From the NCBI RefSeq assembly GCF_004339745.1, contig NZ_SMGP01000004.1, positions 558,001 to 622,000 on the forward strand: 64,000 bases of DNA. The letters run 5' to 3'. The stretch is from Paraburkholderia sp. BL9I2N2. Lineage in GTDB: Bacteria > Pseudomonadota > Gammaproteobacteria > Burkholderiales > Burkholderiaceae. Of this stretch, positions 39,773-48,549 are shown one piece after another; positions within the stretch are counted from its first letter, which is position 1; the number at the start of each line of letters is the position of its first letter. Both the position numbers and the translations under genes were made by a program. The notes under the pieces were generated by a model. It ran no database searches. It was not told the origin of the DNA and saw only the letters and a program-made list of their open reading frames with translations.

Positions 39773-42069
39773 CCAAAGAAGAACGCCTCGGGAAAGTGTG
39801 GGATCGCGCCACGTCGCGCTTCGATCGCGCTTATGGCCCGCAGCAGCAAATCCGGCTCGCCTCGCTGGAGGACCGGCGCTTTGCATTCGTAGACGGTGCC
39901 CAATGGGAAGGCGGCCTCGGCGCGCAGTTCAATAACCGGCCGCGCTTCGTCGTCAACAAGACGCAGAAAGCCGTGCGGCGCATTGTGTCCGAATATCGCG
40001 CCAATGCGATGACGGTCAATTTCCGGTCGAGCGATGACGGCAGCCGCCAGGACGATCTGGACGCACTGCGCATCGTCTACCGGTCGGACGAACAATACAG
40101 CGGCGCGCAGGACGTCTACGTGTCGGCATTCGAAGAAGCTGTGGCGGGCGGCGTCGGCGCATGGCGTCTGACGAACGACTATGATCACCGCGCAGAAGTC
40201 GATCTGGACGACGACACGCCGCAGCGCATCCTGTTCGAGCCGATCAACGACGCCGATATCAGTGTTTTCTTTGACCCGGACAGCCGCAAGCTCGATAAGT
40301 CGGACGCCAAGTGGTGCGTTGTGCTCAACCCGATTAGTTGGGACACCTACACGGACGAATATCTGAGCAGCGCCGAAGTCAAGATCGAAGAACGGCCGTC
40401 GAGCTTCAAAATGGTTCGCTCTCTCAAGCAGTTCGACTGGTTCACGAACGATGCCGTCTACATTGGCGAGTATTACGAGGTCGAGCAGAAGGTCGAACAA
40501 TATTCGGTGTGGCTTGAGCCGAACTCGAAGCTTGAGCAGAAGGTGTACGCCGGTCTGGATGCCGAGTCGCGCGAGGATGCCGCGGAGCAGGAGGCACACT
40601 GGAAGTCGATCGGCTACGCGAAGGTTCGCACCGGCAAGCGCAACCGTAAGCGCGTGCGCAAATACTTCCTCGATGGCTCGGGCGTTCTGAAAGACTGCGG
40701 CTATATCGCTGGCAGCGAGATTCCCATTGTCGTCGTATTCGGCATCCGCCAGATCATCGACGGCATCGAGCGGTTTCAAGGTGCCGTTCGGCTCGCCAAG
40801 GATTCGCAGCGTCTGTACAACATGCAGATCAGCACGTTGGCCGATATCACGGCATTCACGCCGCGCGAGAAGCCGATTTTCACGCCCGAGCAGATGGCTG
40901 GACATGAACTGACATGGGCCGGTGATCTGGTGGCGAACAATCCGTACCTGCTGATCAACCCGATTACGGGCGCTGACGGCTCGTCTACCGTTTCCGGCCC
41001 GGTCGGGCAGATCAAGCAGCCTGACGTTCCTCCAGCGCTCGCCGGTCTTGTGCAGATCACCGCAGCCGACATGCTAGACGTTACTGGCGGCGATCTCGCA
41101 GCCGATCAGGTGAACTCGAATACGTCGGATGCTCTGGTGAGCCGCGTACAGGCCCATCAGGACATGCAGGTCTATATCTTCATCGACAACATGGCGCGCG
41201 CGCTGGAGCGCTGCGGCAAGGTCTACATGTCGATGGCGGCCGACGTCTACGTTGAGGAAAACCGGCCGTTTGCAGCTATTGGTGAGGACAACACCTCGGA
41301 GACGACGAAGATCAATGTCCCGTCGCTGAACGCCGATGGCGAGCCGATCATCACGCGCGCGTTCACGCCGGGGCTCGATGTGTTCGTTGACGTGGGGCCT
41401 GCGTTCAACAGCCGCAAGGATTCGACGGTCAATACGCTCATCAAATTGCTGCCGGCCGTAGTCGATCCGCAGATGGCGCAGCTCGTCATGAACACGCTCA
41501 TTCAGAATCTCGACGGTGAGGGAATGCAGGATCTCTCCGCTTACTCGCGCAAACAGCTTGTGCAGGCTGGCGTGGTCAAGCCAACCGACGAGGAGGCGCA
41601 GGAATTGGAAGAGGCCCAGCAGGAGGCCGCAAACGCACCGCCAGACGCCGCCACGGTCGCGCTGCTGGCTCAGGCGCGCGAGTCCGACGCCAACGCAAGC
41701 AAGAGCCAGGCATCCGCCGTGCAGTCTCTTTCGACCGCCGAACTCAACCAGGCGAAAGCTGCGCAGGCAGTGTCCACCACGAACGCCTCGCAACTTGCGA
41801 CGATCATACAGATGCTGCAAGGCATGCAAGGCAACGTGCAGAACACCGCCGAGCAGATCAGCGCGAGCCAGCCGCAGCATCCGCTCGATGGCAAGGTGAA
41901 TGCAGCCATTGCGAGCGGCAACGCGGCGCCGTCGCCGGGTATCAATCCGCTTCACGGCGTGCAGCAGGTTCAGCCCGATCCGACCGCGCAGCAACTGACG
42001 TCGGGAAACGGCGCGCCTCCGCCGCAAGCGCCGATTCATGCATCTAACCGGCCGGCGGTCGGCAAATGA
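39763..42069 (+). CDS. Portal protein, P22 gp1-like
   Basis: 768 residues from ATG 39763; the upstream GTG at 39754 is too close to its AAGGAA site. P22 portal is 725 residues. Family blocks: RFAFVDGAQWEGG, RPRFVVNKTQKAVRRIVSEYRAN, PINDADISVFFDPDSRKLD. The C-terminal 150 residues are Gln/Ala-rich helices, like the P22 barrel. Twelve copies form the vertex ring through which DNA is packed. Stop overlaps terminase start. Confidence 0.92.
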   Translation: MALTKEERLGKVWDRATSRFDRAYGPQQQIRLASLEDRRFAFVDGAQWEGGLGAQFNNRPRFVVNKTQKAVRRIVSEYRANAMTVNFRSSDDGSRQDDLDALRIVYRSDEQYSGAQDVYVSAFEEAVAGGVGAWRLTNDYDHRAEVDLDDDTPQRILFEPINDADISVFFDPDSRKLDKSDAKWCVVLNPISWDTYTDEYLSSAEVKIEERPSSFKMVRSLKQFDWFTNDAVYIGEYYEVEQKVEQYSVWLEPNSKLEQKVYAGLDAESREDAAEQEAHWKSIGYAKVRTGKRNRKRVRKYFLDGSGVLKDCGYIAGSEIPIVVVFGIRQIIDGIERFQGAVRLAKDSQRLYNMQISTLADITAFTPREKPIFTPEQMAGHELTWAGDLVANNPYLLINPITGADGSSTVSGPVGQIKQPDVPPALAGLVQITAADMLDVTGGDLAADQVNSNTSDALVSRVQAHQDMQVYIFIDNMARALERCGKVYMSMAADVYVEENRPFAAIGEDNTSETTKINVPSLNADGEPIITRAFTPGLDVFVDVGPAFNSRKDSTVNTLIKLLPAVVDPQMAQLVMNTLIQNLDGEGMQDLSAYSRKQLVQAGVVKPTDEEAQELEEAQQEAANAPPDAATVALLAQARESDANASKSQASAVQSLSTAELNQAKAAQAVSTTNASQLATIIQMLQGMQGNVQNTAEQISASQPQHPLDGKVNAAIASGNAAPSPGINPLHGVQQVQPDPTAQQLTSGNGAPPPQAPIHASNRPAVGK

Positions 42070-43346
42070 GTGATGTATCGCTTCCTGATTGGGCTGAATG
42101 TCTGCTGACGCAAGGGCCGCGCTACACCATTTTTCATGGTGGTCGCGGCTCTGGCAAGTCGATGGCGTGCGCGACTGCTCTAGTTATCCGCGCCGCTTCG
42201 GAGCCGCTTCGCATCCTGTGTTTCCGTGAAATTCAGGAGTCGATCGACGAATCGGTTAAGGCCATCATTGAGCAGCGCATCAAGGATTGCGGGCTCAGTT
42301 CGTTCTTCAATATCACGAAGCGCGATATCACTGGCGCGAACGGCTCGAAGTTCATCTTCCGCGGATTGAGCGACCAGACTGCCGACTCGATCAAATCCCT
42401 CAACGATATTGATATCGCTTGGGGCGAAGAAGCGCAGGCACTCTCAAAAGAATCGCTGCAACTTTTCCTGCCGACGATCCGGAAAATCACGTCTGAGATC
42501 TGGTTCAGTATGAACCCGGAGTTGGACACGGATTATGTCTACACCGCGTTTATCCAGAAGCGCCCAGCCGATGCCCGAATTGTCGAGGTAAATTGGGACC
42601 GCAACCCGTTCTGGAATGCGGCAATGGAAGCAGAGCGGCTGCGGTCGAAGGCAGACGATCCGGAAGATTACGACCATATTTGGGAGGGCATCCCGAAGTC
42701 GGCGCTTTCCGGCGCCATCTACCGGCGCGAAATGCATATGCTGACGACGGAAAATCGCATCCGGCCACTCGTAGCCGATCCGACTCTCGGACTTCATGCA
42801 ATCTTTGACCTTGGGATTAACGACATGATGGCCGTTACGGTCGCACAGGCCGATATCAGTGGCGCGCGACTCGTCGGCTATCATGAGGACAAAAATTACG
42901 GCATCGACCATTATTGCGAGTGGCTCAAAGACACAGGCCGGAAAGATGCCACGATCTGGCTGCCGCACGACGGCAACGCCCGGTCCGTGCAGACTGGATT
43001 AACGACAAAGAGAATTGTTGAGAACCTTGGCTGGCAGGTCGAGATTGTCCCGCAGATCGGCGTTGAGCCAGGTATCAAGAGGACCAGAGACATGCTGAAA
43101 AACGCATTCATCTCTGATGCTCCCGACTGTGCCGTCATGCTGGAACACATGCGTCGTTACACGCGCGCAAAGTCAGGCCACCCGAAGCATGATGAGCATT
43201 CCAATTGTGCCGACAGCGTTCGCTATACCGCCGTCGCTATGGATCAGTTCAAGAACGTGTCAGAGAGGAAGCGCCACCAGAAGCAAATGGCGGCGCAGGT
43301 TCGGGTTATTCCGACGCAGAACCATTGGGGCAGTGTAAATCGATAA
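42066..43346 (+). CDS. terL: Terminase large subunit
   Basis: 426 residues: N-terminal ATPase with Walker A GGRGSGKS (25-32), adenine/arginine region FREIQESIDESVK, Walker B in DIDIAWGEEAQ (about 118), and C-terminal RNase-H-like nuclease with acidic residues in FDLGINDMMAV and DEHSNCADSVRY. It resembles the Terminase_3/PBSX type. Its 3' end overlaps the convergent oxygenase gene by 41 bases. No small subunit gene is adjacent. Confidence 0.93.
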   Translation: MSDVSLPDWAECLLTQGPRYTIFHGGRGSGKSMACATALVIRAASEPLRILCFREIQESIDESVKAIIEQRIKDCGLSSFFNITKRDITGANGSKFIFRGLSDQTADSIKSLNDIDIAWGEEAQALSKESLQLFLPTIRKITSEIWFSMNPELDTDYVYTAFIQKRPADARIVEVNWDRNPFWNAAMEAERLRSKADDPEDYDHIWEGIPKSALSGAIYRREMHMLTTENRIRPLVADPTLGLHAIFDLGINDMMAVTVAQADISGARLVGYHEDKNYGIDHYCEWLKDTGRKDATIWLPHDGNARSVQTGLTTKRIVENLGWQVEIVPQIGVEPGIKRTRDMLKNAFISDAPDCAVMLEHMRRYTRAKSGHPKHDEHSNCADSVRYTAVAMDQFKNVSERKRHQKQMAAQVRVIPTQNHWGSVNR

Positions 43347-43923
43347 CCATGCTGATGCGATCGATGGATGATTCGTTGCGTACCTCGTGCTCAAGGTTGT
43401 TCGCAAACCAGAACAATCGACCGGTCAGCATCTGCATTGCCTCGTCCTTGCTGCCGTCGCTTTCCTCGCCGCAGTAGATCACCGCGCCCGGCTGGCCCTG
43501 CAGAACCAGGTGAAAGCGGCGCCAGTAGCGCACGTGCTCGGGCGTGTCGGCATGGCGGAAGATGCGGCCGCCGGGCTTGATGCGATTGATCATCACACGA
43601 CCGATGCGCGTGGCGCGCGTGAACTGCGCGAGGTCGAACACGAAGCCATGCGCCTGCGGGAGTTGATCCCATGCTGGCCAGCATATCGATTCGTGCTGGT
43701 CGTAGCCGGGAAGCAGGTTCTGCTTGTAAAGCTCGATCTGCTCATCCGTCAGGCCGGTGGCGATCTCGGGAAAGCGCAGCATGATCGTGTCGGTATCGCC
43801 AAAGGGCCCTTGCGGATACTTGCGCAGAAACGTATCGGCGTCCCACCGGGAAGGCTCCATCGCAACAGCCAGGGCGAGCGCGGCGACATCCATACCGTCT
43901 TTGATAACACGGAAATTTCGCAT
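43306..43923 (-). CDS. Aspartyl/asparaginyl β-hydroxylase-like 2OG-Fe(II) oxygenase
   Basis: 205 residues from ATG 43923, placed just after the upstream stop. The double-stranded β-helix oxygenase core is visible: FRHADTPEHVRYWRRFHLVLQG with H124 and D126, then LFWFANNLEHEVRNES with H179, and R189 as the likely 2-oxoglutarate ligand. Its substrate could be a protein side chain; none can be named. It lies antisense to all late genes, with the membrane gene, as a moron. Confidence 0.82.
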   Translation of the reverse strand: MRNFRVIKDGMDVAALALAVAMEPSRWDADTFLRKYPQGPFGDTDTIMLRFPEIATGLTDEQIELYKQNLLPGYDQHESICWPAWDQLPQAHGFVFDLAQFTRATRIGRVMINRIKPGGRIFRHADTPEHVRYWRRFHLVLQGQPGAVIYCGEESDGSKDEAMQMLTGRLFWFANNLEHEVRNESSIDRISMVIDLHCPNGSASE

Positions 43924-43924
43924 A

Positions 43925-44194
43925 TCAGACCAAGCTGCAAAGAAAGGCGATTCCGCACAGGATCGCAATAATCACGCTGTATCCCGCGATTGTTCGCAGG
44001 ACTTCCATACCGTTTCGGCGGATATCAGCCACGAGTCGCACCGGCGATGTGATGACCTGGGCGGCGGCGTCGATCGCCGAATCCCGCGTCAGATACAGGA
44101 TGCGGGCGAGCGCCATTGCTATGAACACGGCGAACGTAATCTGTGGCGGCATTGTGATCGCGCACAGGACGAGTAAAAATGCTGCGATAACCAT
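43925..44194 (-). CDS. Two-helix membrane protein of the moron cassette
   Basis: 89 residues with two hydrophobic segments: residues 2-35 (VIAAFLLVLCAITMPPQI...) and the last 25 (GYSVIIAILCGIAFLCSLV), joined by an amphipathic stretch. GGAGAAAAAG precedes the ATG. It is coupled to the oxygenase gene downstream. Possible roles are superinfection exclusion or holding the oxygenase at the membrane; neither is shown by sequence. Confidence 0.65.
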   Translation of the reverse strand: MVIAAFLLVLCAITMPPQITFAVFIAMALARILYLTRDSAIDAAAQVITSPVRLVADIRRNGMEVLRTIAGYSVIIAILCGIAFLCSLV

Positions 44195-44218
44195 CTTTTT
44201 CTCCTTTTCGACTCAAAC

Positions 44219-44279
44219 ATGATATGTGCACTACTGACCAATGACAACATTTGTCAAGTATACTTTTCGCACTTAAACG
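44219..44279. promoter_or_regulatory. Divergent promoter pair with palindrome
   Basis: On the minus strand TTGTCA (44242-44247) and TATCAT (44219-44224) are 17 bases apart, a good promoter for the moron. On the plus strand TTGTCA (44251-44256) is 17 bases from TAAACG (44274-44279), a weaker match pointing to the scaffold gene. The two -35 boxes form the palindrome TGACAACATTTGTCA (44242-44256). Confidence 0.6.
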
Positions 44280-44301
44280 AATCCACCTAAGGGGTGAGAA
44301 C

Positions 44302-45153
44302 ATGGACCAGACAGACGAACTGCAAACCGAAGTCGAAAATCAGACTGCCGCACCGGCCGCCGTCCTTTTTGACGATGCCGACGAGTTGGAAGCAGGCGGG
44401 GAAGGTGAGGGGAATCAGGAGCCGGCAGGCGAGGTCGAGACGCCGGAAGGCGAAGAAGGCCAGCAGCCGCGCGAAAGCCGCACCTTTCAGGAAATCCGCA
44501 AGAATTTGAATGGCGCCTTGAAAGACAAGCGCCGCATGGAGCGCGAACTCGAAGATTTGCGCGCCAAACTGCCGAAGCCGGAGCCGACACTCGGCGCCAA
44601 GCCGACGCTCGACCAGTACGACTACGACGAAACGCGGTTCTCGGAGGCGTACGACAAGTGGATGGAGCAGAAGGCTGCGATGGACGCCGCCGACCGCCAG
44701 AAGCTCGACGACCAGCGCAAACAGCAAGACGAAATCGAGAACTTCAAGAAGTCGTACAAGGCGCGTTCAGAAGCGCTCGGCGTTGCCGACTTCCAGGAAT
44801 CAGAAGCCGAAGTCGGCGCGATGCTTAACCAGACGCAGAGCGGCTTGCTCATGCGCGGCGCCGACGATCCGGCCGCGCTTGTCTATGCGCTGTCGAAGTC
44901 GCCTGCGCGCCTGATCGACCTGTCGAGGATCACTGATCCGGTCAAGTTTACCGTTGCTGTAGCAAAATTGGAGATGAATTTGACCACCCGCAAAACCCCG
45001 CGCCCGGCGCCCGAGCCGCGCATTTCGTCCGAACGCAGTGCAACCGGCCATAGCGCTTCCGGCTCGCAACTTGAAAAGCTCCGCGATGAAGCGGCGCGCA
45101 CTGGCGACTATTCGCGGGTCGTCGCTTACAAGAAACAGATGGGCGCGAAATAG
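44302..45153 (+). CDS. Scaffolding protein, P22 gp8-like
   Basis: 283 residues from ATG 44302 (AAGGGGTGAGAAC upstream). Very acidic N-terminus (DDADELEAGGEGEGNQEP), long charged coiled-coil middle and basic Lys-rich C-terminus (YKKQMGAK), the typical design of scaffolds whose C-terminal helix binds the coat. P22 gp8 has 303 residues. It directly precedes the coat gene. Confidence 0.82.
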   Translation: MDQTDELQTEVENQTAAPAAVLFDDADELEAGGEGEGNQEPAGEVETPEGEEGQQPRESRTFQEIRKNLNGALKDKRRMERELEDLRAKLPKPEPTLGAKPTLDQYDYDETRFSEAYDKWMEQKAAMDAADRQKLDDQRKQQDEIENFKKSYKARSEALGVADFQESEAEVGAMLNQTQSGLLMRGADDPAALVYALSKSPARLIDLSRITDPVKFTVAVAKLEMNLTTRKTPRPAPEPRISSERSATGHSASGSQLEKLRDEAARTGDYSRVVAYKKQMGAK

Positions 45154-45218
45154 TGCGCCTATTGCTTAGCACTACTTGATTAACATAACCGAAAGTAGTA
45201 GTCTTAGCGCAATTGTTG

Positions 45219-45256
45219 GTCGGATCGCATAAGAGACATTCCTTGCGCGATCCGAC
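45219..45256. other. Long stem-loop between scaffold and coat genes
   Basis: GTCGGATCGC (45219-45228) pairs perfectly with GCGATCCGAC (45247-45256) around an 18-base loop. No T-run follows, so it is not a simple terminator. It may protect the coat mRNA 5' end as an RNase processing signal. Confidence 0.5.
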
Positions 45257-45322
45257 AACTAGCTTCACGTATCTCAGCACCATCGACGCCTGAGCGTCAG
45301 TCCTGGCTGGATGCGAAATCTG

Positions 45323-45345
45323 TGGCCTTTGAGGCCATTCATTTT
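45323..45345 (+). terminator. Short hairpin with T-run before coat gene
   Basis: TGGCC-TTTGA-GGCCA followed by TTCATTTTT. The stem is only 5 pairs, so termination is probably partial; it could balance scaffold and coat levels together with the larger hairpin upstream. Confidence 0.4.
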
Positions 45346-45371
45346 TCGTCTCTTATTTAGGATTGCTCGCT

Positions 45372-46688
45372 ATGTCAAACCCGCCCTCAGCACCTTTTCT
45401 CTCGACCGCAAACTCCTTCAGCAAGGAGGAGCGCGTCGCCTTTGAACGCCTGCTGGAAGGCTTCCATGATCAACTGGTCATGTCGAAAGCCGTCACCGTG
45501 TTCCAGAACGATCAGACCATGATGGCCCGCGCCGGCGATATCATTCGCCGCCCGATGCCGTACATCGCCCGTTCGTTCTCGGGCCTCGATCAGACCGCCA
45601 ACTTCGTCGGCAAAACGCAGCTCACGATTCCGGCCGCGATCGATACGATCCGCTCGTCGCCGTGGACGATGGACGCGACCGAACTGCGCGATGCGTTGCA
45701 GGAAAACCGTTTGGGCGATGCTGCAAAGCAGAAGATCGCATCGGACATCAACCTCGCGGTGGTGAACGCTGTTTCGACGCTCGGCTCGCTGGTGGTGAAG
45801 CGCACTGTTGCGGCGACCGGCTTCGACGATCTGGCGCAGGCCGATTCGCTGATGAACGAGTCGGGCATCGACTACGACGAACGCTATGCCGTGTTCGGCT
45901 CGCGTGACTACAACGCAATGGCTGGCAATCTGGCAAGCCGCGCGTATGTGGTGGAAGGTCAGAAGGCCGCCGACGCATACGAAATGGCGACCGTTGGCCG
46001 CCGTGTGGCGGGCTTCGAGCGCGTGCTGAAGGCTGACTATCAGGCTCGTCTCGCTGCTGCGGCTGGCGTGACGGTCACGGTCAACGGCGCGAACCAGTAC
46101 ACGGTTCCGAAGGCGCTGGCAGCGAGCCCGACCGGCCCGCTTCAGTCGAACGTGGACAACCGGATTCAGGCGCTGGCGATCACCGTCACGTCCGGTACGG
46201 TCAAGGTCGGCGACGCCTTCACGATAGCTGGCGTCAACAACGTCCATCCGATCACGAAGGTCGATACCGGCCAGCTCAAGACGTTCCGCGTCGTCAGCAT
46301 CGTTTCGGGTGCAGGCGGTACGGGCACGATCCAGATTGCCCCGGCGATCATCAGCGGAACCGGCGGCACGGATGCGGAACTGGCTTACCAGAACTGTACC
46401 GCCGCTCCGGCATCGGGCGCGGCCATCACGTGGCTGAACACGGTTACGACCGGCGTGAACTGCTTCTGGAAGAAAGAAGCGGTCGAAATCCTGCCGGGTC
46501 GTCTGGCTGTGCCTTCGGATCAGGGTCTCGCAGTGATGCGCGGCACGACCGAGCAAGGCATCGAGATCGTGATGACCAAGCAGGCGCACATCGAGACGTA
46601 CAAATCGCTGTACCGGGTAGATGCGTTCTATGGGACTTCGGTGACGAACCCTGAGATGTGCGGCATCATTTTGTTCAACCAAACCTGA
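45372..46688 (+). CDS. Major capsid (coat) protein, P22 gp5-like
   Basis: 438 residues from ATG 45372 (TAGGA upstream), near the 430 of P22 gp5. Family blocks: QTMMARAGDIIRRPMPYIARS near the start, and VTVNGANQYTVPKALAAS to TAAPASGAAITW forming an insertion like the P22 I-domain in an HK97 fold. The gene has an own leader with two hairpins, fitting its need for high expression. Confidence 0.9.
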   Translation: MSNPPSAPFLSTANSFSKEERVAFERLLEGFHDQLVMSKAVTVFQNDQTMMARAGDIIRRPMPYIARSFSGLDQTANFVGKTQLTIPAAIDTIRSSPWTMDATELRDALQENRLGDAAKQKIASDINLAVVNAVSTLGSLVVKRTVAATGFDDLAQADSLMNESGIDYDERYAVFGSRDYNAMAGNLASRAYVVEGQKAADAYEMATVGRRVAGFERVLKADYQARLAAAAGVTVTVNGANQYTVPKALAASPTGPLQSNVDNRIQALAITVTSGTVKVGDAFTIAGVNNVHPITKVDTGQLKTFRVVSIVSGAGGTGTIQIAPAIISGTGGTDAELAYQNCTAAPASGAAITWLNTVTTGVNCFWKKEAVEILPGRLAVPSDQGLAVMRGTTEQGIEIVMTKQAHIETYKSLYRVDAFYGTSVTNPEMCGIILFNQT

Positions 46689-47249
46689 TCAGATGTGTTT
46701 CCAGGTCCTGCGTTTCATGATGTCGTAAACAGTCATGTAATGCACACCGTAATGGGCTGCGAGCGTCTTCATGCTGTCTGCGGACGCTCGCATGTCCAAC
46801 ACATCCTTCTCGGTCAGCGAGGTGTTCGAATGAGCGCTCCCAGCCTTCGCGTTGCAGCGATTGCGCAGCACCTTGTCTGCACAATTGTCTTTCTGTGTTC
46901 CAAGCTCAAGATGCTCGGGGTTGACGCATGCCGGGTCATCGCATTTGTGACGCACAACGTAGCCGCTAGGTATTTCTCCTTTGTGCATGATGTACGAAGC
47001 ACGATAAGCGGTCATACGTTCTTTTCTGAACCAAAAACTGCAAGAGCGGAATTTACTGCTCTGCGCGTTCCATACCCAACATCCGCGGTCATTTACCGCG
47101 TATTTGGTCGCGAATCTTTTCTCGGCCGGCATTTCAGGCCTTGGATCCAACGCGGGATCCTTTCCCGACCAATGCCGGAGGTAATGCTTTCGGCAAAACC
47201 CAAGGGCTTGATGCCTTCCTTCGCATCCATCAATCGAACATTTGCGCAT
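46689..47249 (-). CDS. Antisense HNH homing endonuclease
   Basis: 186 residues with an N-terminal Cys/His zinc-like part (CSIDGCEGRHQALGFCRKH), a central HNH_3 nuclease (VVRHKCDDPACVNPEHLELGTQKDN) and a C-terminal helix-turn-helix (LTEKDVLDMRASADSMKTLAAHYGVHYMTVYDIM, given here in part). It occupies exactly the space between coat and tailspike genes and is coded on the opposite strand, its stop touching the coat stop. Confidence 0.9.
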   Translation of the reverse strand: MRKCSIDGCEGRHQALGFCRKHYLRHWSGKDPALDPRPEMPAEKRFATKYAVNDRGCWVWNAQSSKFRSCSFWFRKERMTAYRASYIMHKGEIPSGYVVRHKCDDPACVNPEHLELGTQKDNCADKVLRNRCNAKAGSAHSNTSLTEKDVLDMRASADSMKTLAAHYGVHYMTVYDIMKRRTWKHI

Positions 47250-47314
47250 GATAGTTGGCAGTCCGTATTTGTTATACGGAATTGTATCACCACTCCGAAG
47301 ATGGGGGTGACGTA

Positions 47315-48352
47315 ATGGCGACTACCAGCGAGGCGCGTGCGCTTCCATTTTTCACGGACCTCTACGGCTCGCCGTTGGAGTCCGGTTCCATCTACATCGG
47401 CCAGGGCGGTCTTGATCCTGTCGCCTATCCGGCTGTTGTCACTTCCGACGTTGCCGGTTCTGTCGTTCTTCAGCAGCCGATTCGTACCGTGCACGGCCAT
47501 GCAACGGCGGCCGGTGCGCTCGTGCATATGTTTTGCGCGATTCCCTATTCCATCACGATTCTCGATTCTGCTGGACGTGTCGTTTATGCATCATTGAACG
47601 AGACTGACCCGATCGCGTTGGCCATCGGATCATCGAGCGTGCAAAGCGCCGCTGATCTTGCCGAACTCCGATCGCGCTCCAGGTCATCGACGAATCAGGT
47701 ATGGGTGACTGGTTTCGGCATGTACGTCTATGTGCCGACCGATACCACGAGCCCGGAATCAGTTCCTACGATTGTCGTTGGTAATGACGGTGCACGGTAT
47801 CACCTGGACGCGTTTTATGTAGAGGCAAAGACTGTTCATGTGTCGGGGACCACAAGCGCCAACGTACCCGGAACATGGCTGACATGGAATGACTTCGGCA
47901 CAAGTGAATCCGTCATTACCAATAATCAAGGTAGCGGCGCTGGTGGCTTGATTCTTCGCAATGTGAATGCAGGGAATACGGTCGAAACTGGCCGCGTCAC
48001 GATTACGTCGTCAGGTGGAATTTCAGCGCAATCCGATATCGCAACGTCGCACAACGTTATCGCAGGTGGTGGAATCGTTGCGCTTACCTCGGATGGTTCA
48101 AAAGCTATTCAGTGGGATGGAGCGAACTATAACTTTGCCGGTGCGCAACTCAATATCAACGGGTCGCAGGCAGCCAACGACGGCAACCTGCAAGCCAAGA
48201 TGTCGCCGCGCATGGCGACGATATTCCAGACCAAGACTGTCGGTGGCCTGACGCTGACGACTGGATCTGCGCCGGGCGATCCCGGTACATGGTCTGCGAT
48301 CGTTACCGGCGTCGGCTCGACGGGCGTCTCCATGTGGGTGAGAACAGCATGA
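47315..48352 (+). CDS. Tailspike/fibre protein with P22-type head-binding domain
   Basis: 345 residues from ATG 47315 (GGGGGTGACGTA upstream). Residues 1-115 match the P22 tailspike head-binding domain: LPFFTDLYGSPLESGSIYIGQ, DPVAYPAVVTSDVAGS, TVHGHATAAGALVHMF. The remainder is β-rich, without the long β-helix or catalytic residues. It probably attaches to the gp10-like hub and acts as an adaptor for the second spike. Confidence 0.82.
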   Translation: MATTSEARALPFFTDLYGSPLESGSIYIGQGGLDPVAYPAVVTSDVAGSVVLQQPIRTVHGHATAAGALVHMFCAIPYSITILDSAGRVVYASLNETDPIALAIGSSSVQSAADLAELRSRSRSSTNQVWVTGFGMYVYVPTDTTSPESVPTIVVGNDGARYHLDAFYVEAKTVHVSGTTSANVPGTWLTWNDFGTSESVITNNQGSGAGGLILRNVNAGNTVETGRVTITSSGGISAQSDIATSHNVIAGGGIVALTSDGSKAIQWDGANYNFAGAQLNINGSQAANDGNLQAKMSPRMATIFQTKTVGGLTLTTGSAPGDPGTWSAIVTGVGSTGVSMWVRTA

Positions 48353-48549
48353 CATACGACAGCATTGCCAATCCGGTCTGGTTTGACGCCGCGCACACGA
48401 TGATCTCCGTCGATATCGTTTTTCATGATCTAGGAACTACGCCGGTGAAATTCAACGCTTCGCCTGAAGACGTCATGGACTACGGCCGCGAAATCTACGC
48501 GGACCTCGTAGCGGGGAAATACGGACCAATCGCGGAACACACGGCATGA
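48349..48549 (+). CDS. Small protein between tailspike genes
   Basis: 66 residues from ATG 48349, overlapping both neighbours by four bases. Reads MTYDSIANPVWFDAAHTMIS then VKFNASPEDVMDYGREIYADLVAGKYGPIA, resembling short tail-fibre-associated proteins (fibre assembly type). Role inferred from place. Confidence 0.55.
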   Translation: MTYDSIANPVWFDAAHTMISVDIVFHDLGTTPVKFNASPEDVMDYGREIYADLVAGKYGPIAEHTA

